From: Microbacterium sp. Leaf159
Lineage (GTDB): Bacteria > Actinomycetota > Actinomycetes > Actinomycetales > Microbacteriaceae
Assembly: GCF_001423615.1 (NCBI RefSeq)
Contig: NZ_LMOU01000001.1
Coordinates: forward strand, 1,784,822 to 1,837,821
Reading direction: 5' to 3'
DNA: 53,000 bases
Under the pieces are notes generated by a model. The model was not told the DNA's origin, searched no databases, and worked only from the letters and a program-made list of their open reading frames with translations. Position numbers and translations under genes: made by a program. Shown here piece after piece: positions 16,983 through 25,337 of the stretch; the first letter of the stretch is position 1; every line of letters begins with the position of its first letter.

Positions 16983-17390
16983 ATGACCCGCGTCGCGTTC
17001 CAGTTGCAGGTGCGTCCTGAACTGCTCGACGAATACCTCGCCCGTCACTCGCCCGTGTGGCCCGAGATGCTGGCTGAGATCGCGGCCGCCGGCCGCCGCA
17101 ACTATTCACTGTTCCTCGCAGACGGCGGCCGACTGACCGGCTACTACGAGGTCGACGACGACGACGCGGCGCAGGCCTACCTCGCCGCCTCCCCCGTCGC
17201 CGCCCGCTGGGAGGCCGAGATGGGCCGCTTCTTCATCGGGCTCGACGGTCGCCCAGACCAGGCGGCCGCCACGCTCACCGAGGTCTTCAACCTCGAAGAT
17301 CAGCTCGCCGACGCCGGCGGCTCCGCAGCATCCGACATCGATCACAACGACACCGACAACCGCAACGACACCGAAGGCAGCGCCTCATGA
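16983..17390 (+). CDS. rhaM: L-rhamnose mutarotase
   Basis: A 135-residue protein of the RhaM family, which interconverts alpha and beta L-rhamnose. Family motifs RHSPVWPEML (about residues 20-29), NYSLFL and YYEVDDDD are clear. Typical members are about 105 residues; this one has an extra Asp/Asn-rich tail of about 25 residues after NLEDQL, probably disordered. It is the first gene of the rhamnose operon and its stop overlaps the isomerase start by 4 bp. AAGAGAG before the ATG serves as ribosome site. Confidence 0.93.
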   Translation: MTRVAFQLQVRPELLDEYLARHSPVWPEMLAEIAAAGRRNYSLFLADGGRLTGYYEVDDDDAAQAYLAASPVAARWEAEMGRFFIGLDGRPDQAAATLTEVFNLEDQLADAGGSAASDIDHNDTDNRNDTEGSAS

Positions 17391-18553
17391 GCATCCTCTC
17401 GTCCGACAACCTCGCAGCTCTCGAGCAGCAGGGCATCGAGCTCCCCAGCTGGGCGTTCGGCAACTCCGGCACCCGCTTCAAGGTGTTCGGCACGCCGGGC
17501 ACCCCGCGCGACCCGTGGGAGAAGATCGCGGATGCCGCGCAGGTCAACAAGTACACCGCGCTCGCTCCCTCGGTCGCTCTGCACATCCCGTGGGACCTCG
17601 TCGACTCGTTCTCCGATCTGCGCAAGCACGCCGAAGACCTCGGCGTGACCCTCGGCACGGTCAACTCCAACACGTTCCAGGACGACGACTACAAGTTCGG
17701 CGCCCTGACCCACGAAGACCCCACGATCCGCCAGAAGGCGATCGACCACCACCTCGCCTGCATCGACGTGATGGATGCCACGGGCAGCCGCGACCTGAAG
17801 ATCTGGCTCGCAGAGGGGTCGAACTACCCGGGCCAGGCCGACCTGCGCGGCCGCCAGGACCGCCTGCAGGAGTCGCTGCAGCAGATCTACGCCCGCCTCG
17901 GCGATGACCAGCGCCTGGTGCTGGAGTACAAGTTCTTCGAGCCGGCGTTCTATCACACCGATGTTCCCGACTGGGGTACGTCGTACGCTCAGGTCTCGTC
18001 TCTCGGCGACAAGGCGATGGTGTGCCTCGACACGGGCCACCACGCTCCCGGCACCAACATCGAGTTCATCGTCATGCAGCTGCTGCGCCTCGGCAAGCTC
18101 GGCTCGTTCGACTTCAACTCGCGCTTCTACGCCGACGACGACCTGATCGTCGGCGCGGCCGACCCGTTCCAGCTGTTCCGCATCCTGTTCGAGGTCGTCC
18201 GCGGCGGCGGGCTCAACAACCCCGATGTGGCGTTCATGCTCGACCAGTGCCACAACGTCGAGGACAAGATCCCCGGCCAGATCCGCTCGGTGCTCAACGT
18301 GCAGGAGATGACGGCGCGTGCGCTCATCGTCGATCGCGACGCCCTGGCCACGGCACAGAAGTCCGGCGACGTTCTCGCCGCGAACGCCGTCTTCATGGAC
18401 GCCTTCTACACCGACGTGCGCCCGGCCCTCGCCGAGTGGCGCGAGTCGCGCGGACTCGCCGCCGACCCGATGGCGGCCTACGCCGAGTCGGGCTACCAGC
18501 AGAAGATCGCCGCCGAGCGCGTCGGCGGCGTGCAGGCCGGCTGGGGCGCGTGA
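17387..18553 (+). CDS. rhaI: L-rhamnose isomerase
   Basis: A 388-residue TIM-barrel isomerase of the Pseudomonas/rhizobial RhaI type, not the longer E. coli RhaA type. It converts L-rhamnose to L-rhamnulose with divalent metals. Clear segments include FGNSGTRF, the EYKFFEPAFYHTD strand with the metal-binding Glu, the CLDTGHHAPGTN strand, and DFNSRFYADDD with metal-binding Asp residues. Translation is coupled to the mutarotase (ATGA overlap at 17387). A perfect hairpin follows within 30 bp of its stop. Confidence 0.95.
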   Translation: MSILSSDNLAALEQQGIELPSWAFGNSGTRFKVFGTPGTPRDPWEKIADAAQVNKYTALAPSVALHIPWDLVDSFSDLRKHAEDLGVTLGTVNSNTFQDDDYKFGALTHEDPTIRQKAIDHHLACIDVMDATGSRDLKIWLAEGSNYPGQADLRGRQDRLQESLQQIYARLGDDQRLVLEYKFFEPAFYHTDVPDWGTSYAQVSSLGDKAMVCLDTGHHAPGTNIEFIVMQLLRLGKLGSFDFNSRFYADDDLIVGAADPFQLFRILFEVVRGGGLNNPDVAFMLDQCHNVEDKIPGQIRSVLNVQEMTARALIVDRDALATAQKSGDVLAANAVFMDAFYTDVRPALAEWRESRGLAADPMAAYAESGYQQKIAAERVGGVQAGWGA

Positions 18554-18579
18554 CCCTCGACCGCTGACACCATGAGACC

Positions 18580-18615
18580 CGTCGGGATGCGGGAGCCGAT
18601 CCCCGCATCCCGACG
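18580..18615 (+). promoter_or_regulatory. Perfect intercistronic hairpin inside the rhamnose operon
   Basis: CGTCGGGATGCGGG (18580-18593) and CCCGCATCCCGACG (18602-18615) form a perfect 14 bp stem with an 8-base loop between the isomerase stop and the next start. There is no T-run. It mirrors the hairpin at 3930-3962 and may stabilise the upstream rhaM-rhaI message or reduce read-through. Confidence 0.7.
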
Positions 18616-18640
18616 CCCCACCGACAGAAGGACGGATGCT

Positions 18641-19495
18641 GTGAGCGACCAGGTGCTCGACGGACCACACGGACCGCTGCGCGTGCGCGTGTACGAGCCG
18701 GAGAAACCTGCAGGACCCGGACTCGTCTGGGCGCACGGCGGAGGGTTCGCCGCCGGCGAGCTGGAGATGCCCGAGGCCGACTGGGTGGCGCGGAGCTTCG
18801 CCGACCGGGGCATCGTCGTGGTCTCGGTGGACTATGCGCTCGCCCCGTTCCCGCGCACCTGGGCTGCGGCAGCCGGTGCCCCGGAACGTGCCGGCGTGCA
18901 CTATCCGGTCGCGTCCGACGAGCTCGAGGCCGCGTTCCGCTGGGCCGTCGACTCCGGTCTCGCACGTGGCCCGTGGTCGATCGGCGGAGCGAGCGCCGGC
19001 GGCAACCTGGCAACCGGCGCAGCTCTGCGTCTGAGCCATGGCGCAGGCCCCGTCCCCGCCCTCGCAGTTCTCGCCTACCCGACTCTGCACGCGGTTCAGA
19101 GCGCACCGGATGCCGCCCTCCGCGCCGCACTCGACGCGGATCCGGAAGCCGACCTGTTCGGGCCCGACCCCGTGCGCGTCATGTACGAGAACTACCTCGG
19201 CGGCTCCCTCGCGGACCACGATGTCTATGCGGTGCCCGGCACTGCGTCGGTCGACGACCTCTCACGCTTCCCCGCCACGATCATGATCAACGACGAGGTC
19301 GACGAACTGCGAGTCTCCGGAGAGGCCTTCGGCGCCTCGCTGCGATCCGCCGGAGTCGACCTCGACATCTCGACCGAGCCTGGCACCCGCCACGGCCACC
19401 TCAACCGTCCGGAACACGCGGCGGCGACAGCATCCATCGACCGCTTCGCCGCACGCATCCTCGCCACTTCTCCCGAGAACAAGGAACAGCCATGA
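18641..19495 (+). CDS. Alpha/beta hydrolase, hormone-sensitive-lipase-like esterase
   Basis: A 284-residue alpha/beta hydrolase. HGGG at residues 32-35 forms the oxyanion hole; GASAG contains the nucleophile Ser118; acid and His residues fit DEVDEL and HGHLN near the C-terminus. I chose GTG 18641, preceded by AGAAGGAC; an in-frame ATG at 18572 would translate the hairpin at 18580-18615 into unconserved residues. It lacks a signal peptide. Its place in the rhamnose operon suggests removal of ester groups (such as acetyl) from imported rhamnose or oligosaccharides, but this is inference. Its stop overlaps the next start. Confidence 0.85.
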   Translation: MSDQVLDGPHGPLRVRVYEPEKPAGPGLVWAHGGGFAAGELEMPEADWVARSFADRGIVVVSVDYALAPFPRTWAAAAGAPERAGVHYPVASDELEAAFRWAVDSGLARGPWSIGGASAGGNLATGAALRLSHGAGPVPALAVLAYPTLHAVQSAPDAALRAALDADPEADLFGPDPVRVMYENYLGGSLADHDVYAVPGTASVDDLSRFPATIMINDEVDELRVSGEAFGASLRSAGVDLDISTEPGTRHGHLNRPEHAAATASIDRFAARILATSPENKEQP

Positions 19496-21528
19496 CCAAC
19501 CCCACCGCCGCCGCCCTCATCGAGCGGTCGAACCGCCTGGGCGCCGACCCCAAGAACACCAACTACGCCGGCGGCAACACGTCGGCGAAGGGCACCGAGA
19601 CCGACCCCGTCACGGGGCAGCCCGTCGAGCTGATGTGGGTCAAGGGCTCGGGCGGCGACCTGGGGACGCTGAAGGAGCAGGGACTCGCCGTGCTGCGCCT
19701 CGACCGCATGCGCGCGCTCGTCGACGTCTACCCGGGTCTCGACCGCGAAGACGAGATGGTCGCCGCGTTCGATTACTGCCTGCACGGCAAGGGCGGCGCC
19801 GCCCCGTCGATCGACACCGCGATGCACGGCCTCGTCGACGCCGCACACGTCGACCACCTGCACCCCGACTCGGGCATCGCGATCGCGACCGCGGCGGACG
19901 GCGAAGCGCTGACCGCGAAGATCTTCGGCGACAAGGTCGTGTGGGTGCCCTGGCGCCGTCCCGGCTTCCAGCTCGGACTCGACATCGCCTCGATCAAGGC
20001 ACAGAACCCGCAGGCGATCGGCACGATCCTCGGTGGCCACGGCATCACCGCTTGGGGCGACACGTCGGAGGAGGCCGAAGCCCACTCGCTGTGGATCATC
20101 GACACCGCAGCTGCCTACATCGAGGCGAACGGCAAGGCCGACCCGTTCGGCGGAGTCCGCTCGGGCTTCGAGGCACTGCCCGAGGGTGAGCGCCGCGAGC
20201 GCGCTGCCGCCCTCGCCGGCACCATCCGCGGCATCGCCTCGACCGACAAGCCGATGGTCGGTCACTTCACCGACTCCGACGTCGTGCTCGACTTCCTGGC
20301 GTCTGACCGCGCCCCCGAGCTCGCAGCTCTCGGCACGAGCTGCCCCGATCACTTCCTGCGCACCAAGGTCAAGCCGCTGATCCTCGACCTGCCCGTCACG
20401 GCATCGGCCGACGAGCAGATCGCCCGCCTGCACGAGCTGCACACCGAGTACCGCGCCGACTACCAGGCCTACTACGACGCGCACGCGACGAGCGAGTCGC
20501 CCGCGATCCGCGGCGCCGACCCCCTGATCGTGCTCGTCCCCGGAATCGGGATGTTCTCGTACGGCGCGAACAAGCAGACAGCCCGCGTCGCCGGCGAGTT
20601 CTACGTCAACGCGATCAACGTGATGCGCGGCGCCGAGTCGCTGTCGACGTACTCCCCCATCTCGGACGCCGAGAAGTTCAACATCGAGTACTGGGCGCTT
20701 GAAGAGGCCAAGCTGCAGCGCATGCCGAAGCCGAAGTCGCACCAGGGCCGCATCGCCTTCGTGACCGGAGCCGCCAGCGGCATCGGCAAGGCCATCGCCA
20801 CCCGTCTCGCGGCCGAGGGCGCCTGCGTCGTCATCGCCGACCTCGACCTCGAGAAGGCCCAGGCCGCCGCGGCCGAGCTCGGGAACACCGACGTCGCGAT
20901 CGGCGTCGCTGCGAACGTCGCCGACGCGGATGCCATCCAGGCCGCTCTGAACGACGCCGTGCTCGCTTTCGGTGGCGTCGACCTCGTGGTCAACAACGCC
21001 GGCCTCTCGCTGTCGAAGCCGCTGCTCGAGACGACCGAGAAGGACTGGGACCTGCAGCACGACGTCATGGCCAAGGGCTCGTTCCTCGTGTCGAAGGCCG
21101 CAGCACGCGTGCTGATCGATCAGAAGCTCGGCGGCGACATCATCTACATCTCGTCGAAGAACTCGGTCTTCGCCGGACCGAACAACATCGCCTACTCGGC
21201 GACGAAGGCCGACCAGGCGCACCAGGTGCGACTGCTCGCCGTCGAGCTCGGCGAGTTCGGCATCCGCGTCAACGGCATCAACCCCGACGGCGTCGTGCGC
21301 GGCTCGGGCATCTTCGCCTCGGGCTGGGGCGCGAACCGCGCAGCCACCTACGGCGTCGCCGAAGAGGACCTCGGTCAGTTCTACGCCAACCGCACGATCC
21401 TCAAGCGCGAGGTCGTTCCCGAGAACGTGGCGGATGCCGTGTACGTGCTCACCGGTCCCGAGCTCAGCCGCACCACGGGCCTGCACATCCCGGTCGACTC
21501 CGGCGTCGCCGCGGCGTTCCTGCGATGA
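19492..21528 (+). CDS. Bifunctional rhamnulose-1-phosphate aldolase / short-chain dehydrogenase
   Basis: A 678-residue fusion. The first about 400 residues are a class II aldolase/adducin domain (NYAGGNTSAKG, VKGSGGDLG, and the metal-site HVDHLHPDS) that splits rhamnulose-1-phosphate into DHAP and L-lactaldehyde. From about residue 419 a short-chain dehydrogenase follows: VTGAASGIGKA binds NAD and YSATK near residue 568 is the catalytic Tyr/Lys pair, acting most likely on lactaldehyde. This fusion is known from Actinobacteria, Bacillus and rhizobia. ATG 19492 overlaps the esterase stop, and its own stop overlaps the kinase start. Confidence 0.94.
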   Translation: MTNPTAAALIERSNRLGADPKNTNYAGGNTSAKGTETDPVTGQPVELMWVKGSGGDLGTLKEQGLAVLRLDRMRALVDVYPGLDREDEMVAAFDYCLHGKGGAAPSIDTAMHGLVDAAHVDHLHPDSGIAIATAADGEALTAKIFGDKVVWVPWRRPGFQLGLDIASIKAQNPQAIGTILGGHGITAWGDTSEEAEAHSLWIIDTAAAYIEANGKADPFGGVRSGFEALPEGERRERAAALAGTIRGIASTDKPMVGHFTDSDVVLDFLASDRAPELAALGTSCPDHFLRTKVKPLILDLPVTASADEQIARLHELHTEYRADYQAYYDAHATSESPAIRGADPLIVLVPGIGMFSYGANKQTARVAGEFYVNAINVMRGAESLSTYSPISDAEKFNIEYWALEEAKLQRMPKPKSHQGRIAFVTGAASGIGKAIATRLAAEGACVVIADLDLEKAQAAAAELGNTDVAIGVAANVADADAIQAALNDAVLAFGGVDLVVNNAGLSLSKPLLETTEKDWDLQHDVMAKGSFLVSKAAARVLIDQKLGGDIIYISSKNSVFAGPNNIAYSATKADQAHQVRLLAVELGEFGIRVNGINPDGVVRGSGIFASGWGANRAATYGVAEEDLGQFYANRTILKREVVPENVADAVYVLTGPELSRTTGLHIPVDSGVAAAFLR

Positions 21529-22922
21529 CGGTGCGGTCCGTCGCCGCCGTCGACCTCGGGGCGACCAGCGGTCGCGTCATGATCGGTCGGATCGGCGACG
21601 GCCGGCTCGATCTCGAACTCGTCTCGCGGTTCCCGAACGGGCCCGTCGAGCGCGAGGACGGCCTGCACTGGGACTTCGGCGCTCTGTACGAGCACGTCGT
21701 CTCAGGGCTCGCCGAGGCCGTGCGCCGCGAGCCCGGCATCGAGAGCATCGGGATCGACTCGTGGGCCGTCGACTACGGCCTGTTGAAAGACGGCGCGCTT
21801 CTCGCCGAGCCTTTCCACTATCGCGACGAGCGCACCGCGCGGGGCGTCGCCGAGGTGCACGCCGAGGCGCCCTCCGCCGAGCTGTACCAGCGGAACGGAC
21901 TGCAGTTCCTGCCGTTCAACACGCTGTACCAGTACCGCGTCGACGCCCGCCTCGCCGATGCCGACACCGCGCTGCTGATCCCCGACCTCATCGCGTTCCT
22001 GCTCACCGGAACAGCTGTGGCCGAGCGGACCAACGCCTCGACGACGGGTCTCTTGGGCGTCGAGACGGGCGAGTGGGACGCGGAGCTGGCCGAACGCCTC
22101 GGCATCCCGTCGAGCATCCTGCCGATGCTCGTCGACCCTGGCGAGACGATCGGCACTCTGCGACCCGAGCTCTCTGAGCGCATCGGCACGCAGCTGCCCG
22201 TGATCGCGGTCGGCTCGCACGACACCGCATCCGCTGTCGTCGCCGCACCTCTGTCGACGCCGCACTCGGCCTACATCTCGTGCGGCACGTGGGGTCTGGT
22301 CGGCGTCGAGCTGGCCGAGCCGGTGCTGACGGATGCTGCACGCGAGGCGAACTTCACGCACGAGCTCGGCGTCGACCGGCGCTACCGCTTCCTGCACAAC
22401 GTGACGGGGCTCTGGCTGCTGAGCGAGACCGTGCGCGTGTGGGAGGCGCAGGACGGATCGTCGATCGACCTGCCCGCGCTGCTCGCTGCGGCATCCGCGG
22501 TCACGGGCGATGTGCCGCTGTTCGACGCGAACGACTCCTCGCTCAGCGCCCCGGGAGACATGCCCGCGCGCATCGCGGCGCTTCTCGGCTCAGAGGCGCC
22601 CTCGACGCGACCCGCCTTCGCCCGCTCGATCGTCGAGTCGATCGCCACGGCATTCGCGGATGCGGTGCAGGCGGCATCCGATCTGTCGGGACGCGAGCTC
22701 GACGGCATCCATCTGGTGGGTGGCGGTTCGTTGAACCGCCTGCTGTGCCAGGCGACGGCCGATCGCACCGGTCTTCCGGTGCTGGCCGGCCCTGTCGAGG
22801 CGACGGCACTCGGCAACGTGCTCGTGCAGGCGCGCGCCCTCGGTGCCGCCCCGGCCTCTCTCGAGGAGCTGCGCTCGCTGGTCGCCGCCACGCACGAACC
22901 GGAGCGCTTCGACCCACGCTGA
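21525..22922 (+). CDS. rhaB: Rhamnulokinase
   Basis: A 465-residue FGGY-family sugar kinase phosphorylating L-rhamnulose. AVDLGATSGRVM near the N-terminus is the phosphate-1 motif of RhaB proteins, DSWAVDYGLL carries the catalytic-region Asp, and VGGGSLNRLLCQATAD with GPVEATALGN fit the C-terminal adenosine site. It is the last gene of the rhamnose operon, coupled by a 4 bp overlap, and is followed by a strong terminator at 22967-23012. Confidence 0.95.
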   Translation: MTVRSVAAVDLGATSGRVMIGRIGDGRLDLELVSRFPNGPVEREDGLHWDFGALYEHVVSGLAEAVRREPGIESIGIDSWAVDYGLLKDGALLAEPFHYRDERTARGVAEVHAEAPSAELYQRNGLQFLPFNTLYQYRVDARLADADTALLIPDLIAFLLTGTAVAERTNASTTGLLGVETGEWDAELAERLGIPSSILPMLVDPGETIGTLRPELSERIGTQLPVIAVGSHDTASAVVAAPLSTPHSAYISCGTWGLVGVELAEPVLTDAAREANFTHELGVDRRYRFLHNVTGLWLLSETVRVWEAQDGSSIDLPALLAAASAVTGDVPLFDANDSSLSAPGDMPARIAALLGSEAPSTRPAFARSIVESIATAFADAVQAASDLSGRELDGIHLVGGGSLNRLLCQATADRTGLPVLAGPVEATALGNVLVQARALGAAPASLEELRSLVAATHEPERFDPR

Positions 22923-22966
22923 TCCGCTCACACCCGTCGCAGCCGCACATTCGGCTGCCCGGATCA

Positions 22967-23012
22967 CGGATGGATGCCGAGAACACCTTTTCTCAGCATC
23001 CATCCGTTTTTT
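22967..23012 (+). terminator. Rho-independent terminator of the rhamnose operon
   Basis: CGGATGGATGC (22967-22977) pairs with GCATCCATCCG (22996-23006); the inner GAGAA/TTCTC (22979-22983, 22990-22994) extends the stem, and TTTTTT follows at 23007-23012. The same bases also contain units of the 19 bp-period repeat family. Confidence 0.85.
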
Positions 23013-23021
23013 CGGCATGCA
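22971..23021. repeat. Three repeat units overlapping a terminator
   Basis: TGGATGCCGAGA (22971-22982, forward), TCTCAGCATCCA (22991-23002, inverted) and TTTCGGCATGCA (23010-23021, inverted) match the 12-mer family at 29095-29163. The last two are exactly 19 bp apart, and GAGAACAC follows the same way as at 29103. Confidence 0.6.
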
Positions 23022-23146
23022 TCTGTACCCGTCGACGCAGGGGCGGGTGCAAAATCCCGGTGTGGGATGCCGGTGCGGGATCCCCGTTCGGATGCGGATG
23101 CCGGCCGCGTCGGGCGCCGAAGAAGGAACGATCCCGACACACGAAA

Positions 23147-23176
23147 GGGGCGCCGGAGCCGAAGCCCCGACGCCCC
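23147..23176 (-). terminator. Probable terminator of the rhamnose importer operon
   Basis: GGGGCG (23147-23152) and CGCCCC (23171-23176) enclose further pairing around a GAAG loop. On the minus strand the stem is followed by TTTCG, 12 bp past the binding-protein stop. Together with the terminator at 22967 it separates two convergent operons. Confidence 0.6.
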
Positions 23177-23188
23177 CACGAACCCGAC

Positions 23189-24229
23189 TCAGAAGTCGAA
23201 GTCGCCGATGTTGTCTGCGTTGAACTCGAACGGGTCGCCCAGAAGCACGACGCCGTCAGCGCCGACCGTGTACTCGCCGAGCTCGCCCGCGTCGAAGGTG
23301 TCGCCCTCCTCGCCGGTGATGTCGCCCTCGATCAGCGCCTTCGAGGCGAAGGCCGCCAGGTAGCCGAGGTCGGCCGGGTTCCACAGCGCGAACGCGGTGA
23401 CGGTGCCGTCCTCGACGTACTCGCGCATCTGGTTCGGGGTGCCGAGACCGGTGATCGCGACCTTGCCCTTGTAGTCCGAGGTCGAGACGTAGCGAGCGGC
23501 AGCAGCGATGCCGACCGTGGTGGGCGAGATGATGCCCTTCAGGTTCGGGTGGCTCTGCAGCAGGGCCGCGGTCTTGTCGAACGAGGTCTGGTCGTCGTCG
23601 TCGCCGTAGACGGTCTCGACGATCGTGATGTCGGGGTACTCGCTGGCGACGTACTCCTTCATCAGGTCGATCCAGGCGTTCTGGTTGGTCGCGTTGGCGG
23701 ATGCCGACAGGATCGCGACCTCGCCCGCTCCACCGATCTGGTCGGCGATCAGGTCGACCTGCACCTTGGCGATGCCCTCGGAGTCGGCCTGGTTGATGAA
23801 CAGGTCGCGGCACTCGGGGTTCGTGTCGGAGTCGAAGGTGACGACCTTGACGCCCGCGTCACGCGCCTCGTTCAGTGCGTCGCAGATCGCCTTCGGGTCG
23901 TTGGCCGAGACGACCAGCGCGCCGACGGCCTGCTGCGTCGCGGTGTTGATGTAGCTGACCTGGGCGTCGGGGGTGGCCTCAGCCGGGCCGACCTCGGCGA
24001 ACGTGCCGCCGAACTCGTCGACGGCGGTCTTGCCGCCCTCGCTCGAGGTGTCGAAGTACGGGTTGCCGAGGTTCTTGGGCAGGAACGTGATCGAGAGGTT
24101 GTCGGATCCTCCGCCCTCCGAGCCCGATCCGCCGGAGCCGCCGCTGGTGTCGGCGCAGCCGGTCAGCACGAGCGCTGCGGCCACGGCGACCGCCGCGAAC
24201 CCCGCGATCTTCTTACGTGCAAACGTCAT
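23189..24229 (-). CDS. rhaS: Rhamnose-type sugar-binding lipoprotein (PBP type I)
   Basis: A 346-residue periplasmic-binding-type lipoprotein: signal peptide MTFARKKIAGFA, lipobox LVLTGC, a long Gly/Ser linker, then a pentose/rhamnose-binding fold (ITFLPKNLGNPYFD, VVTFDSD, TGLGTPNQMREYV). This matches the RhaS-type binding proteins of CUT2 rhamnose importers. ATG 24229 with AAGGAAG upstream gives the expected signal peptide. It is the last gene of the operon, after the ATPase and two permeases. Confidence 0.88.
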   Translation of the reverse strand: MTFARKKIAGFAAVAVAAALVLTGCADTSGGSGGSGSEGGGSDNLSITFLPKNLGNPYFDTSSEGGKTAVDEFGGTFAEVGPAEATPDAQVSYINTATQQAVGALVVSANDPKAICDALNEARDAGVKVVTFDSDTNPECRDLFINQADSEGIAKVQVDLIADQIGGAGEVAILSASANATNQNAWIDLMKEYVASEYPDITIVETVYGDDDDQTSFDKTAALLQSHPNLKGIISPTTVGIAAAARYVSTSDYKGKVAITGLGTPNQMREYVEDGTVTAFALWNPADLGYLAAFASKALIEGDITGEEGDTFDAGELGEYTVGADGVVLLGDPFEFNADNIGDFDF

Positions 24230-24284
24230 TGTTCTTCCTTTCGTGATGATCACCGCAGGCGGGTGCCGGCGATGAGAGGCTGCC

Positions 24285-25337
24285 TCATGGTGCGGGGGAG
24301 GCTGCTACGCGCAGTGGCGGACCGGCCTTCGCACGGACGCGCTGCGCCCAGGCGAGGACGCTGGCTGCGACGACCGAGAAGATCAGCAGTCCACCGGTGA
24401 TGATGTTGATGACGTCGGAGGTGACGCCGGCGAGACGCAGGCTGCTGCCGAGCACCCCGATGAGGAGCACGGCGGCGACGACGCCGTGCAGGTGCCCGCG
24501 TCCGCCGAAGACCGAGACGCCGCCGAGCACCACCGCCGCGATGACCTGCAGCTCGAGCCCCGTCGCGTTGTCACCTCGTGCGCTGCCGAACCGCAGCGTG
24601 TAGAAGATTCCGGCGAAGGCGGCGACGACGCCCGAGAGCACGAACAGGATGAACTTCGTGCGCTCGACGTTGACGCCCGAGAAACGCGCGGCGTCCTTCG
24701 AGAGGCCGATCGCGAAGACACCACGACCGAACGGCGTGAAGTGCAGCAGCACGACGAACAGCACGAGCAGGATCAGGAACGGGATCACGATGTACGGGAT
24801 CGTCGTTCCGGCGATCTTCGCCTTCGCGAGAGCGGTCCAGGCCTCGGGGAAGTCGGTCACGGCCGTGGTTCCGAGAAGGCCGACCGCGAGGCCGCGGAAG
24901 AGAGCCAGGGTGCCGATGGTGACGGCGAGCGAGGGCAGACCGACGATCGTCACGAGGAAGCCGTTGAACGCACCGCCCACCACTCCGACCAGCAGAGCGG
25001 CGAGAGCCGCGACCTCGAACGGCGCACCGGATTCGGTGAGCACACCCGTGACGACGCTGGCGAGCCCGACCATGGATCCGACCGAGAGGTCGATCTCGCC
25101 GGTGATCATCACGAGTGTCATCGGCAGGGCGATGAGCAGGATCGGTGCGACGTCGAGCAGCAGGTAGTTCGCGGTGATCGGCTGCGCGAACCCGCGGATC
25201 GAGATGGCCGCGACGATCGTCACGAGCACGAGCAGCGCGATGATCGCGAACTCGCGGTTGATGAAGATGCGCCGCCAGAGCGGACGGTCGTAGTCGCGGA
25301 TGACGCGCGTCGACGTGGTCGTCGTTGTCGTGGTCAT
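24285..25337 (-). CDS. rhaQ: Sugar ABC permease, CUT2 family (rhamnose importer, second permease)
   Basis: A 350-residue permease of the RbsC/BPD_transp_2 family with a Thr-rich N-terminus and about ten hydrophobic segments. The motif GEIDLSVGSMVGLASV is the family hallmark, and VLGGVSVFGGRGHLHG the conserved loop. The start at 25337 overlaps the previous permease stop by 4 bp. With the paired permease at 25334 it forms the two-permease arrangement typical of RhaSTPQ importers. Which of P and Q it is cannot be settled by eye. Confidence 0.85.
   Translation of the reverse strand: MTTTTTTTSTRVIRDYDRPLWRRIFINREFAIIALLVLVTIVAAISIRGFAQPITANYLLLDVAPILLIALPMTLVMITGEIDLSVGSMVGLASVVTGVLTESGAPFEVAALAALLVGVVGGAFNGFLVTIVGLPSLAVTIGTLALFRGLAVGLLGTTAVTDFPEAWTALAKAKIAGTTIPYIVIPFLILLVLFVVLLHFTPFGRGVFAIGLSKDAARFSGVNVERTKFILFVLSGVVAAFAGIFYTLRFGSARGDNATGLELQVIAAVVLGGVSVFGGRGHLHGVVAAVLLIGVLGSSLRLAGVTSDVINIITGGLLIFSVVAASVLAWAQRVRAKAGPPLRVAASPAP

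Noticed and set aside
22280..24400. A 706-residue plus-strand frame across rhaB, the terminator and the binding protein
   Set aside because: It reads through a terminator and two convergent genes; chance frame.
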